A DNA stretch of 64,000 bases, from assembly GCA_947034895.1 (NCBI GenBank), contig OX344761.1, forward strand, positions 80,617,839-80,681,838. The letters are read 5' to 3'. The position numbers and the translations under genes were made by a program. The notes below the pieces were generated by a model. The model worked only from the letters and a program-made list of their open reading frames with translations. It was not told the DNA's origin and made no database searches. The DNA is from Rhytidiadelphus loreus (Eukaryota > Streptophyta > Bryopsida > Hypnales > Hylocomiaceae). Below, one piece after another: positions 47,667-59,629 of this stretch (positions are counted from its first letter, which is position 1; each line of letters starts with the position of its first letter).

Positions 47667-47975
47667 GTGTTCATTCAAGATGCCGTTGTGGATCTCCGGG
47701 ACCATTTCTTGACATACCCGTTGAGTGTCGGCTTGGATAGATCTTTGATAGAAGTACCAAACTCAGAGTTTATATTAGATACCAAGGTGAAGGTGTTGAG
47801 ATAGCTCCACCTTAGCCTTCAATTCCCTAATATTCTAACCACGTAGACAACATGCCTATAATTTTTTTGAGAGTAATTGAATGAAGAATTTGTTGCTACT
47901 ATAGAGGTACTAACTCTTTCATTCACAATAGTATGAATCCAGAGATTTCTAAGGATTTCTTGTTAGTAGTTTCAT
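47667..47975 (+). pseudogene. Decayed tandem copy of the PLD 3' end
   Basis: This repeats the last coding part and 3' UTR of the PLD gene (47329-47625). TTCAAGATGCCGTTGTGGAT pairs with CTCAAGAGGCCGTTGTTGAT, and ATTTGTTGCTACTATAGAGG with GTTCGTTGCTACTTTTAGTA. An in-frame TAG in GTGTTGAGATAGCTCC and other changes show it is not functional. It is adjacent to the parent, so it arose by local tandem duplication. Confidence 0.85.
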
Positions 47976-48620
47976 TCATTGACACACTTTTAGAATTAGA
48001 AACAAACATTTGGTGTCCTTCACAAACAGGAACTCACATACATTTGTGAAAAATAATTAAAGCTAAATTTTAACAAGGATTGCAGTGCACCCACTCATAA
48101 GAAGAAGTCCAGTCAAAGAAGAAGTCTTGCTGACCCTAGAGTGGAGGGGATGCTTTTTGCAATTGCCAAAAGCTACCCTGAGGAAGTTTGAGTAGCGACC
48201 TTACTCAAAAGTCAAGCTAGTGTGCTACACGATGGGCTGCTTCTTCATGGGTCTTCAACATCCGAAATTGACCTTAAACTTTTACAGTCCAATTTGCTAA
48301 TTTCAACGCTCACATTGGAAATATCATGATCTGTTGGAAGTTCTTCCTCCATTGGAATTTATGTTACAGAGTCTAGAAATGTTTGAGGTGTCGGTGATGT
48401 GAGCTTTCCCAATTGTTACTTCAGGCTTTCTGAAGCACGGTTGGGGCAAAGGAGCTTGCACGGTGTTGATCTTCAATGTCAATCTTAGGAAGGAGCTTAC
48501 ATACAGTGTTGAATTTAGCTATAATGTTGAATTTATATCTATGGAGACACCTTAAAAAAATTTCATTACACAAGGACCTCTTATCATACCCTGCTTTTTA
48601 TATGGTATCCCATATCTTGT
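47976..48620. other. Intergenic, no gene recognised
   Basis: Non-coding sequence between the PLD 3' duplicate and a small MITE. A 75-aa open frame at 48476-48703 has no domain and runs into the MITE. Confidence 0.45.
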
Positions 48621-48862
48621 TTAACCCTGTGATGGCGTCATTACAGACACTAAGTGTCCAATGGATGACAAAAAAAATTCTATGTATGACAGAAGTGTGT
48701 TGATGTTCATCCTTGGAAATTTTGTGTGAAAAGGGGAGGCCTTGCACAGTAGTCAGGTTGACCTCCCAATGAGTGCTCTTCAAATTTTTTTAAAGCAACT
48801 GGTTTGCTCGATACCAAAAAAGGATGATTTCTAGAATGACCCACCCAGCATTCCAGGATTAA
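48621..48862 (+). mobile_element. TTAA family D MITE, copy 3 (242 bp)
   Basis: TTAA at 48621-48624 and 48859-48862. Ends TTAACCCTGTGATG and, read inward from the right, TTAATCCTGGAATG are inverted repeats at 11 of 14 positions. The interior CACTAAGTGTCCAATGGATG and GTGAAAAGGGGAGGCCTTGC matches copies 2 and 4. It is non-coding. Confidence 0.75.
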
Positions 48863-49973
48863 AACCAAAAGTCCACGTGACAGTCATAACAGATTCAGAG
48901 CAGTTTTCACAATCTGGTTCAAACAGAGCCTTTCAGTTGCAGAGTTCTTCAAGCCTTATTACATGCAATTCGACCTGCCCACAGTCAAAAAATTTGACCA
49001 GCACAGACTGCGGTTCCCATATTGCTAAACACAGGACTTCAAAATCAACACAAAAAAAAGTTCAATGAATTTTGCTAACTTCAGTATCAGTGATGTGTTC
49101 ATCCACCATTTGTGATTTTTTTTTTTTTTTTAAATCACTGTTTGAATACAGTTGACAGCCTGAGTGATGAGAGTCGGCTTTTGTTCACAATTAAGTTGTT
49201 TAGTTAAATTCAGATGGAAAAAATGAAGAAAAATTGCATTGAGAATGAGGACAGAAGCCCTGCGAAAAAGACCAATCCACAACATACTCAAACTTAAAAC
49301 ATACCAACCACAGGGTGAGTAAAGTTTTACACAATTTGATCCCCATGCCGGTCTTTGGCTGCAGAAGGAGCCAGTCGGAAGAAACCCAGTGCATAACAAC
49401 ATGAATAAGGAAGTTTGTTCATAAGTTAAGAATATTATTTAGAGTTAATCGTAAAGTGTGTGCGATGAGGGACCAAGAGTCGGAGTTTGAGAAAAACATA
49501 GGATGAAACTCCTTGAAGCACCCAAACTGGGGTGTGATGGAGTTTGGTGTTGTGTTTCTTTTGTAGTATTCTTAGTTAAGCCTTCCTTCAACACCCTCGT
49601 ACAAATTGGGGTTCACTTTATGATTAACTCTATTATTTGGAAAAATTGTGAGTTTAGAGTGCCACAAATAGTAGGCACTATAATCCAAAGGCATCAGAGG
49701 TAATTGTAATGTCAATGCAAGAGAGTTTTGCCGTCATGGCATGTTTTGTTTGGTTAAGGAGAGGGAGATTAAGACTAATAATGCTCATTGCTTGCCTTGT
49801 GTGCAAATTTTCAATAGGGTGGGTATGAAGTAGAAATTTCATTGGTCTAGCAGTGAGAAAAATCCTAGAGAAATCTCTACTACTACCAACTAGTATTAAC
49901 TTAGTGAGTATGGATCCACCTAACATTAATCTAAATGCAAGAGACTTTCATTATTGTGACATGTTTTGATTCG
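48863..49973. other. Intergenic, no gene recognised
   Basis: Non-coding, with a poly-T run near 49117-49131. Phrases at 49440-49620 (GATGAGGGACCAAGAGTCGG, then GAAACTCCTTGAAGCA) recur in diverged form at 51065-51220, on the other side of the TTAA element. This suggests a further dispersed or duplicated segment. Confidence 0.5.
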
Positions 49974-50907
49974 TTAACCCTTAAAGGACCGTCACTATAC
50001 TTTCACCAAAAACGCTCCAAAACTGCCATTTCTAGTATAAGTACCAAAATTTTGGAAAAAAACTTTTTTTTAACATATCTAACCGTAGGATCTTGTATTA
50101 TATAGTATCAAAAACATATGGTAAAATTTTCAGACATTTCCACCGGGCGGATTGCAAGATATAAGCATTCAAATTAACTAAAAACATTTTTTTTACCCTG
50201 CGAAAAGCAGGGCAGCTGCACTTCACAAGCTCATATTTTTATGAAAAAATGACCTAAATGGTGGTGCTTCTTTGGATTTGTTTTTGTAGACAAGTTGGCC
50301 ACATGCTTGAAAAATTTCAGATCATTTGGAATAGTACAACATATAGGAAAAAAATAGTAAGTAGGTAGTAGTAGAGAATGATTAAAAATACTAAATTATT
50401 TACAATTTAAACATGGAATTAAAATTTTCCAATCCCAATGGTCGAAATGTTGTAATAATGTATCTACATCATAAAATTTTATTTTTGTCCAAAAATATTG
50501 AAAATTAGGTAAGATAAAGGATTTCAAAGTTTATTTTAGAGTAGGAAATCCAAAACTGCCCGCAAACAAAAAATCCTCATAACTTTTGACTCATTGATCA
50601 AAATGGAATGATTCAAAGCTTTTTGTGTATATTAAACTCTAGAAAATCAATTCCAAATTTTTGTTTCTGAAAAAAATGATTTTTTCTGATCTGCCCAAAC
50701 TGCCCGGTTGGGAAAAAAAGTAACATATTAGGCTATAACTTTTGACTCATATTTTCAAATGTCATGAAATTTGGTGCATATGAAAGATCTTCCTCGCCCC
50801 CACATTCTATTAAAATTTCAGCCCCAAATATGAAAATCTCCGCTTGTAGGTACCTGCCCAAAAAATTTATACAGCCAAAAAACACAGTCTGGTCCTTTAG
50901 GGGTTAA
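49974..50907 (+). mobile_element. TTAA family A element, 934 bp
   Basis: TTAA at 49974-49977 and 50904-50907. Ends TTAACCCTTAAAGGACC and, read inward from the right, TTAACCCCTAAAGGACC differ at one position. It is collinear in reverse with 19082-20038 and contains the block GTAGGATCTTGTATTATA. It is non-coding. Confidence 0.88.
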
Positions 50908-53900
50908 TCAAATCAAAGAAGTCAAACAAAGAAGTCAAACAGCTCAACTCTCCTACAAACACATGTCAATCCCAACCTCACTGCCCACAGCTCAATAGGT
51001 CCTAACTCACAACTAATCTTGACAACTTGGCCTACTTTACAATTACCTAGTCCGTAAAGTGTCTGCAATGAAGGACCAGGAATAGAAGTTTAAGAAAAAA
51101 CACGGGAAGAAACTCCTTGAAACAAGCACCAAAGTTTGGTAGTTATGTTTCTTTTGTAAGTTTAGTGTTCTTAGCTAAGCCTTCCTCCAACACCCCTTCT
51201 ACAAACTAGAGTTCACTTTACAATTAACTCTTTTATGCGTTGAGCTTCGACTTTTCCATATCCAAATTCTTTGAGCCATTGAATTGTTTTCAAACTAGGA
51301 ACTACAAGGTCAAACTACAGTATGTCTGTTCCTGGGGTACTCTTGTCATTACATGCCAGTTGCATTCATCAATTGACCACATGAATTTGAAATCATGGTG
51401 CTGTGATGTCTGCTACAACTTGAGTACTGTAACATGAAATTGTAATGATATTATTTGAGGGTTTGGTCACAAGTTGAGTACTGGTATTTGAAACTGTAAT
51501 GATACTATTTTGAGGGGGGTTGCCACAAGTTGAGTATGGTACTGTGGTAGGTTGTGAGCTCACATAACATGCAAAACAGAGATCATAACTTAATGGTTGT
51601 TGATGACACACTTAGACAGATCAAGTTGAAACAATATCAATTTGTGATATCATCATTTGTGAAGGGCTTTAGAGTAACCCCAATCCAACTGGAAAACCAC
51701 CACGCCAACGGCATAATGATGTGGCAACTCCCCAAAACATGCCCCAAAGCAACTGGTATCAGTATTGGTCTCTCTTTATTCCCAGCTTTTCCATTTTCCT
51801 TCTTGAGCCAAGCAAGTTGGTGAGATGTAAGGTAAACCAGCCTATGATAGGTAGAATGATTGGTTTGCCTTGTTTACATTATTGTAAATTTTTTTCCATA
51901 TAAAGACAAATGTGAGAAATGGAGAGAGTAATTGAAATTTCATTTTATTTACAAAGTATGAATCTGTTATGAATTTTTGGAGTGTGCTACTCAATTGGTT
52001 CAAAACAATCTCTAGAATACCACCAAACCATCCCAAAGTGTACCTGTTATGGTCATTTTACCACCATAAGCAATCACAATGTTTTCTAGCATGGCCATGA
52101 CATGAAGGAATAAAAAAGGTACTTCTTGTAATGAATTTACACTAAAAAGGTGGAAGTTCCTATCACTAATAATTCATTCACCACCACCCAAGGCATTGAC
52201 TATAGTCTTTAATTCAATCTAATTTATTTAGCTCAAATTTCACATCTTACAAAAATTCTATCATGGGTTGATGTAAGATGGTAATGGGTCAATTCTTAGG
52301 TGTGTACTTTGGGTAGTTTGTCTATCATAGGTCAGTTTACTTTAGAGAACCCGCAATGTGATTCACAATAGGAAAAGTCATAATTGTCATACCTTTTCAA
52401 GTTTTCTTATGTGTATCAATAAATTGTTTGCATAAAAAAACTTAATTAATGTAAAATCCTTACGTCTTCTTCTTTTCATAATGCAAAAAAAGTCCATTTG
52501 AGGTTTGGATTGCCATTTCATTTGTCTTTCAAGGAAAATTTAGTGAAAAATATTTCAAGAAGTCTAACCTCCTAAATTTGATATTCAACTCTTAAATTAA
52601 ATGGTCGCATTCTAGACCTCCTATCTTAGATGTGTGATGTTGTTGTTGAGATGATCTACATTCATCCAATTACCCCCTAAAGTTCTTTAGGTTTCTATGG
52701 AGCTTTTAAAAATGTTTCTAAAAGTTTGGATAGATTCATATGAAATCAATATTCGATGGATGAAAGTGAAAATTTTAACAAAGATACAAATTTGTATAAG
52801 CTTTCCAAAAATGTAATTTTATTTCCCAATCAGGTGTCCGAATCAAAAGTCATGGGGCCTCAAAAGTCTAGGGCCAACTTAGGTAGCGTGCTAATAGAGA
52901 GGGCAAACAATTGAGCAAGTTGTCCTGCAAATTGTGAATTTTTTTCCATTAACTTTGAACGCTTATATCTTGCAATCTATAAAGTCAAATGGGCTAATTT
53001 TTTTTTCTCATAGTAGTATATTTCAATATTACGTGGTTGAATTTTTTTTTTTTAAATTCAATTTTCACTCAATGCATTAAAAATGGCATTCTTAGAACAA
53101 CTTTAGAACCTAACTCAAATTCTAGTGTAAATTCATGAGATTTTTTTTTTTTTTAAATTCTACTTGATTTTAAAAAAGAAATTTGCATTAATTTTTGGCA
53201 TTTTCATTCTTCCAAAAAATGAATTCTCAAAAAAAAGTTAAAATCTTACTCATGTGATTGCTTTATTTTTGGCATCCTCTCAATCCAAGAAGATTTGGGG
53301 ATATTAGACACCTCCATTATCTTTGAAAATTGGCATTCAAGTAACTACTATAACTACCTATGCAATGGTGAGAATTTCCAAAGTTAGATAGTACCTCCTC
53401 CTCCACAAATGTTGAGTCAAACTATATTGACCCTATTGGACAAGCCCCCAATTTTTTTCTTTTCTAAATTCAAACATTATAATCTTACAATCTAAGTAGT
53501 TAATAGGTTGAAATTTTTTCCACACATTCCTACAATAGTCTAGTACAAATTTGTACAATTGAAAGTTCGAAAAATGTTTTTATTTTTCAATTGTGTTCAA
53601 TGCACTAAAAAAAGGACAAATTACAAACATTGAAATCTCCAAAACCCGAGTATGTACATATGTTGAAGAAACGATTTCAGAACATTTACCAAAACAAACT
53701 TTGACCCTTCATAACTTTTGCATATGGTACGCAAATGTTGCGTTCTTTGGTGCGTTGGAACCTCCATTCACTTGCAAACAAAAAAACATACAAAAATTTG
53801 AACAGTACAATAATAGTAACTAGGCACAGTACCCAGAAGTGGGCAGTTTTCCGGGTACCTACCTTTAATAGGACAAATCCCTGTTGTGGGAACTCAGAAG

Positions 53901-54151
53901 TAGCAGTACTGAGCATCTTTCATGAGGAGTTGGAACTTGCACCTGGTGATGCCCTTCATTTGTTGTCCTTCAAATGGTCCAAAAATATCCAAAGGGATTG
54001 ATAGAATAATTGAACTGAAGTGCATTCATCAAATAAGTGCAAATTCCAATATTGACTTCATGGAACAGATACTATTGAGTGAGACTGATTTCCCATGCAG
54101 TCACATGGATTCACTCAGTTGCATTGTTTGACCAGCATACACACACCAGTA
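50908..54151. other. Intergenic, repeats only, no gene recognised
   Basis: Contains the second copy of the GGGACCAAGAGTCGG-type segment (51065-51220), three GTTGAGTACTG-type phrases in 51415-51545, a fragment of the AAGGTAG-type family in reverse (about 52480-52660, with CTCTTAAATTAAATGGTCGC) and poly-T runs. Open frames are short and without domains. Confidence 0.45.
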
Positions 54152-54441
54152 AAGGTAGTCTGCTCTTAAAGCGATTGCATTTGGGGGAAGCTAAACTCCT
54201 CGAAACAATTTTCAGTAAATTTTGGAAGGAAGAAAAATGGAATTGGCATGTAACCCAAGTTGTTTCATATTTTTTGGACCTTCGTGGAATTAGTTACAAA
54301 TTTTGGGAGTTGAAATGCAGGGGTCACTATAAAGCGACTACCTCTTGAAATGTACATTGTTGGTACATTGAAGAAAGAAAAATGTACCTATGTATGAATG
54401 GTTGCTTTTAGAGTAGGGTCACTTTTAGAGCACCCTACCTT
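54152..54441 (+). mobile_element. AAGGTAG-type TIR element, 290 bp, GTA target duplication
   Basis: Left end AAGGTAGTCTGCTCTTAAAG and right end, read inward as AAGGTAGGGTGCTCTAAAAG, match at 17 of 20 positions. GTA precedes the left end and follows the right end. The interior matches 58742-59048 in the opposite orientation (CCAAGTTGTTTCATATTTTT). It is non-coding. Confidence 0.75.
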
Positions 54442-54630
54442 GTAAGTTATAGACACTTGCAAAGCATTTGAATTAATTGGTGAAGGATAGAATATTGTTG
54501 AATTCAATACTCAATTTCACAAGGATTTGATTAAGTAGTGACTCTAATTTTGCTAGTGACACTAGTTTGGTTACCTTTACTATTGGAATATAACTAATCA
54601 AGGTCGTTGAAATTGGAATGAAGTTGTAGA

Positions 54631-54848
54631 GTAACCTTGTGATGTTGTTGCCAACTAAGTGTTTGATGGATCCTTCTATGTAAGACAAAAGTACATATGT
54701 TCATCATTGGAATTTTGTGTGAAAAGGGGAGGTCTTGCACAATAGTTTGACCTCCAATGAGTGCTCCTGGTTGATTTTTGAACAAATGATTCACTCAATA
54801 CCCCAATGGATGATTTCCACAGTGATCTACTTGATGTTCCAGGGTTAA
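54631..54848 (+). mobile_element. TTAA family D MITE, copy 4 (about 218 bp)
   Basis: The left end is worn (GTAACCTTGTGATG); the right end is CCAGGGTTAA at 54839-54848. The interior CTAAGTGTTTGATGGATCCT and GTGAAAAGGGGAGGTCTTGC matches the other copies. It is non-coding. Confidence 0.7.
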
Positions 54849-57800
54849 GGTGTGTGCACCCATCATCATTATCAATGTCCACAATGCAACACCTGCATTT
54901 GGACCCCAAAGCGTCACTAAAACCTAGAGATTGATGACACAGTATAAAGATGAGATCCTAAAGAGAGCCTTGTTGATACATCTACAAACAATATTTTGAA
55001 ATTCCATAACTTATGCAAACAATGTCCACATAATGCAAGCTAAAGTGTGTTGGAATCTAGTCTTTCCCTTCCCAATACAATCAAAATAATTCAAATTTTA
55101 TTATAGGTCTCCTATGTGAAGGTCAAATTCAGAATAAATTAAGTCATTTTTGTAAATAAGTGCCATATGTCATCTTGTAAATGGTGTGAGGTGATGTGGA
55201 CCCTTGAGAATTTGCCATAGAAATTCAATTTCGGCACTTGAGTACTAAATTGGACTTTCACATACAATAATATGCAATTATCGAGTTCCAATTATTGCCA
55301 TTTGTGGGTGCTTTTACCTTAACACAATATAACAATGTAAGGTGAAAGCAGGCAAAAACATCCACGTACCTAATCCAAACAAGTAAACTTCCATTGAGAG
55401 TGTCCCCTACCTAATTGCAATTAGTAGACTATCAATTTTCTAAATTTCGGTTTCATCACCAAGCTATGTGACAATTTCAAAGGCCCACAAAGCTTTCACT
55501 TAAAAAATTTATAGTAATTAAATATCCTATCCAATTTATTTATTTATTTTATTTATTTTTGTTGAAAATTCATAATTGCCAATTGCCAATACCACCAAAA
55601 TGTCTTTTCTTGAAAAAGACGCCTCCAACTATGCTGAATTGCTGACAGTGTTGTGGGTGTTTTTTTAAAGTAGTAATTGGAATGAAGTTGCCAAAAAAGG
55701 AGCCCAAGATTATTCTCTTGGCTGATCAAACTGCCATTTGGTATAAAAACAAACAAACAAATAAATAATAGATAATTTAGGAGAGGTAGCTATGGTCGGC
55801 TGAAAGTTTGTCAGTGAAGGCGAGTGGGGTTCTGGGGGGGGAGCCATAGCCCAACCAATGCTCTCCCTCCGAACCTTCCTTCCGTCAGTGGACGGACGGA
55901 CGAAGGACGAAGGTTCAGTTGGGTCCGTCACTCAGTCACTCATGCCTCGAATTCCGTGACGGAGCTCTCCACTCACTGGTGGGTGACACGGCGGAAGTAA
56001 AGGTAAAGGACGGAGGGTGGACGGACCCCACACTATTTTAATTTTAAGTTTCTTTGCCTGGGTGACACGTGGCAGAATGGGAAGCTCCTGCTTTCCGCCA
56101 GACAGGAGGGAGCCCCTTGGATCAGGCTGCAACTCTCAATGAAAGAAATTAAAAATAATAATAATAATGATAATAAGTCGTTCGACCACCATAGTACTGT
56201 AGTGACACATGGTCGGTGATTTCCTTGTTTCCGACCTTCATGCAATAATAATAAGTAGTGATACCGTATCCCTACTTTTATTACCCCCTAACTTAGGTCA
56301 GTTTCAACACTTGTGTGTCGAATTTTATTGGGTTTGGGAATTTTGGATTGCATGGAATGTCAATTTTTTTTACTTTTTGAATTAAATATAGAATTTCTAA
56401 GTATAGCATTTTAGGTTTCGACCTTTGAATATAATTTGATTTGATTTTTGGGGATATTAGACAATGAATTTTGTGATTTCTTTTTTTTAATGTGCTTTGA
56501 ATTTTGCTTAATTATTTATGAAACTCATAGAGATGTAGGGTGTGCTTGGAGTAACTTGTAGGACATCTTCTATTGAGTTGCAAGACATACACAATAACTT
56601 ACCAATGCACTTCCATTGATAAAAGTGGAACTTCCATGTTGTGTTAGAATTGGAATGGATTTTTCTAGTTTTGTAGAGTTGAGAAATGCATTTGAATGTG
56701 GAGTTTCGAGGATGCTTTTTTTCTTCTATGTGAATAGGGAGATAATATGTTTGAGGAGTTGTTTTGCAACGGATAGCAAATAAAAAGTTAAAAGTCTAAT
56801 GTTACACAATTAGTTTTCCGGAAGTTGGAAACTTGCCTCCCTATTTTTTTTACAAGCCTCTCCGTTAAATTTTGCTAGCCAACAATTTTGATTCTCCTCT
56901 TGGGCAACTACTAAGCACCTCTATGCAAAATTCCAATTTTATTTGTTTTTTGTCTTTTATGCAAGGTTTGACCAATTCAAAGCGTGTGAAAGTTTGCCCT
57001 GTAGTAGCTATATATAAGGTTCCCTATTTGCAGAGTTAACAATTTCATTTGTTGAGAAAGGAAAATATATTATCAAATATTTTTTTGGATTATTTTGAAA
57101 GGGAGCAATTTTGAGCAATTTTTTTCTCCTCAAAATAGAAACCTTTGGTGACCTTACATGTGTACCTAAAGTCATCCCCAAGCCCCTTGCTAACAACACC
57201 CTAAAATAAAATGAGAACATACTTTCAAGCATGACCTCAAAGCATGCCCCAATACGTTTAGATAGATATTTGGTCTAGAGTTTTCAACACTAGTATATTG
57301 AAATCAAGGCACTAATTTGAAGATATATCAATTGATCTTAAATATTATAGCTTTAACATACGATATTCGAACAGAACTCTTAGAGCATCCTCAATCCAAC
57401 CAATATATTATTTCTCCAAATGTATTTCTAATTGTAGAGTGTATGTGAATGGCCAAGTTTTGCTTTAATAACCGTGATTTGCCAAGACTTCTATAAACTA
57501 TGACTTTTACCTTACCTTTAAAGTGGTTGTTCAATATCTAAATTTGAATTTTCTTCTACCTATTGAAAGTGCTTTTAGATGCACTTCCAATGATACCAAT
57601 TTCAAAGCCTAATTTTTATACCATTCAATTCAAAAGTTAGAAATACATTTGGAGGGTCAATATACTAGTTGGATTATACTCTTAGAGCATTGCCACTAGT
57701 TGCAGTACAATTGATTATGGCAACAACTTGTGGCGAGGCACTTACTGCCACGTGAGATGTAGCAGTGCCATGGCCCCCCCATGCTTTGCACCAACCAACC

Positions 57801-58069
57801 ATTAAAAACAAGACCTGCTTCCATTAAGGCCATAGTCAAAGTTGACTAAGTTAGTGTGAGTGTAAAATTGACCTCTACAAAGGCCTTCCATTGCCAAGCA
57901 AATGTGGGAGTGATGAAAGGAATGACAAAACTTGTATCGTAAAGGAGTGTTGGTGTGGAGCTTTTGGCTGACATTAGACAAAATCCGATAAGACCATAGT
58001 ATCATTGATGGTGGTAAGCTTCACCTCACTTCAAAATTCCTAAATCCTTAGAGTAGCCAACCCATTCTT
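54849..58069. other. Intergenic with a GC-rich island at 55780-56240, no gene recognised
   Basis: The island has a G run near 55835, (GGAC)n-like sequence near 55890 and an (AAT)n microsatellite near 56150. Open frames on the minus strand here lack domains. The rest is AT-rich and non-coding. Confidence 0.45.
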
Positions 58070-58412
58070 AATGCCCCCCCCTCGAATTTTGGCAATGTAG
58101 ACTACTCTATTTCCAAGTAGGTATAAATGAGTAAATGATCAACTACGGTGTAGTTGTGGAACAATTGTGGTGGATTATGATTGGCTACAAGTCTTTCAAT
58201 ATTGCAACTAATCCTTGGTCGGATATAAGATGACATATATGACAAGTATGGGACGGGTAAAATCTTCACCTAGAAAATTCATAATAATTTTGTTTTGAAA
58301 AAATAAAATTGTGAAAAATGATGGAATCCTTCTCAAATTTTATTTCTATACATGGGGAAGTTTTTCCATCCAACATACGCAAGCTCCAGATATGCTCAAT
58401 TGCTTAAGTGGT
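58070..58412 (+). repeat. Dispersed repeat G, copy 2
   Basis: Collinear and in the same orientation as 17366-17710: TGGCAATGTAGACTACTCTA pairs with TGGCATTGTAGGCCACTCTC, and AAAATTCATAATAATTTTGT with AAAATTTGTAGTAATTATTT. The boundaries are approximate. Confidence 0.6.
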
Positions 58413-58741
58413 AAGAAACGGGTCAGTCATGATTAAATATCAGTTTCAGAGGAAACTCTAGGCACAGACAGGAACTGAAGTCCAACACAACTGAAACTAC
58501 CGACCATAGGTTCCATGTGATCCTCAAGGCACAAATGAAATTGTGATGAAATCATAATCATATCATACTAGGGTATACGACCGGTGATTTTCTCCAAAAA
58601 TATTTCCAACTAGGTGAAAGCTTATTTTTCCTAATCATTTTGAGGTAAAGTGAAGTCTTTGTATTGGATTCAATAAATAAATAAAAATAAGTGTTCTTTA
58701 ACAACAACGAGACCATGATCCCCCACCAAAAAATTTAATGT
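58413..58741. other. Intergenic, no feature seen
   Basis: Non-coding. I see nothing recognisable between repeat G and the next TIR element. Confidence 0.4.
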
Positions 58742-59048
58742 AAGGTAATATGCTCTAAAAGCGCCCATGCTCTAAAAGTGATCATGATGCAGGGGTATGT
58801 TTTGCTTTCTTCAATGTACCAACTATGTACATTCCAGGAGATGGTCGCTTTTAGTGACCCCTGCATTTCAACTTCAAAAAATAGTAACTAATGTCACGAA
58901 GGTCCAAAAAATATGAAACGACTTGGGTTAGATGCTCATTCCACTTCTCTTCCTGTAAAATTTTTTACTGAAAATAATTTTAAAGAGTTTAGCTTCCCTG
59001 GAAAGGCAATCAGCTCTTAAATGGTCGCATTAAGAGCAGTCTCTTTCC
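58742..59048 (-). mobile_element. AAGGTAG-type TIR element, about 307 bp
   Basis: Left end AAGGTAATATGCTCTAAAAG. The right end is worn but keeps GGTCGCATTAAGAGCAG. The interior is the reverse complement of 54152-54441, including GAGGTGGT-region phrases such as ATGGTCGCTTTTAGTGACCC. It is non-coding and the right boundary is approximate. Confidence 0.65.
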
Positions 59049-59629
59049 GGCTCGATTTCTGGATGGGTGTTTACGCTGGGCATTCTCTTTGTTGTGGGGA
59101 ATTCTGACAAAAAAAACCATGAAGGCAGGGAGAAGCTTGATAAGTCAACTTGTTTTTTTGTCATAATTCCGGACAATGAGGTGATTGCCTTGTATATAAT
59201 GACCTATTAATCTAAAGGTACGTTCACACTTGAGCTTAACTGTGAAGGAATTAGGCATTAGGCAAAGAATAAGACCTACCGTGTTCCCACTTGTGCTTAT
59301 CGATAAATCCCGAGCCTACGTGGAGGCCCATCTGGCACGAAATAAGAGCGGTGGTTAGAAGGTGGACAGGTTCACTATTCCGGGTGTTACGTTTTTCCTG
59401 GCGGTTTGTATGTAAGACTATAAATTGCAAGAAATGTAGATTTCAGAAAAATGCGACCGATCTTAATTAATGAAGGGCCAGACGGACGATTACGAAAGAG
59501 CGGCGCCTGTGCTTTGCAAACTACCGCGTGCAAAGAGAAAGATCCCGAAAGTTACAACTACAAATTTACCAAAAATACAGCCACGAAATTCAATGACGGC
59601 GGCGAGATAGATGGGACCTGCAATTATAA

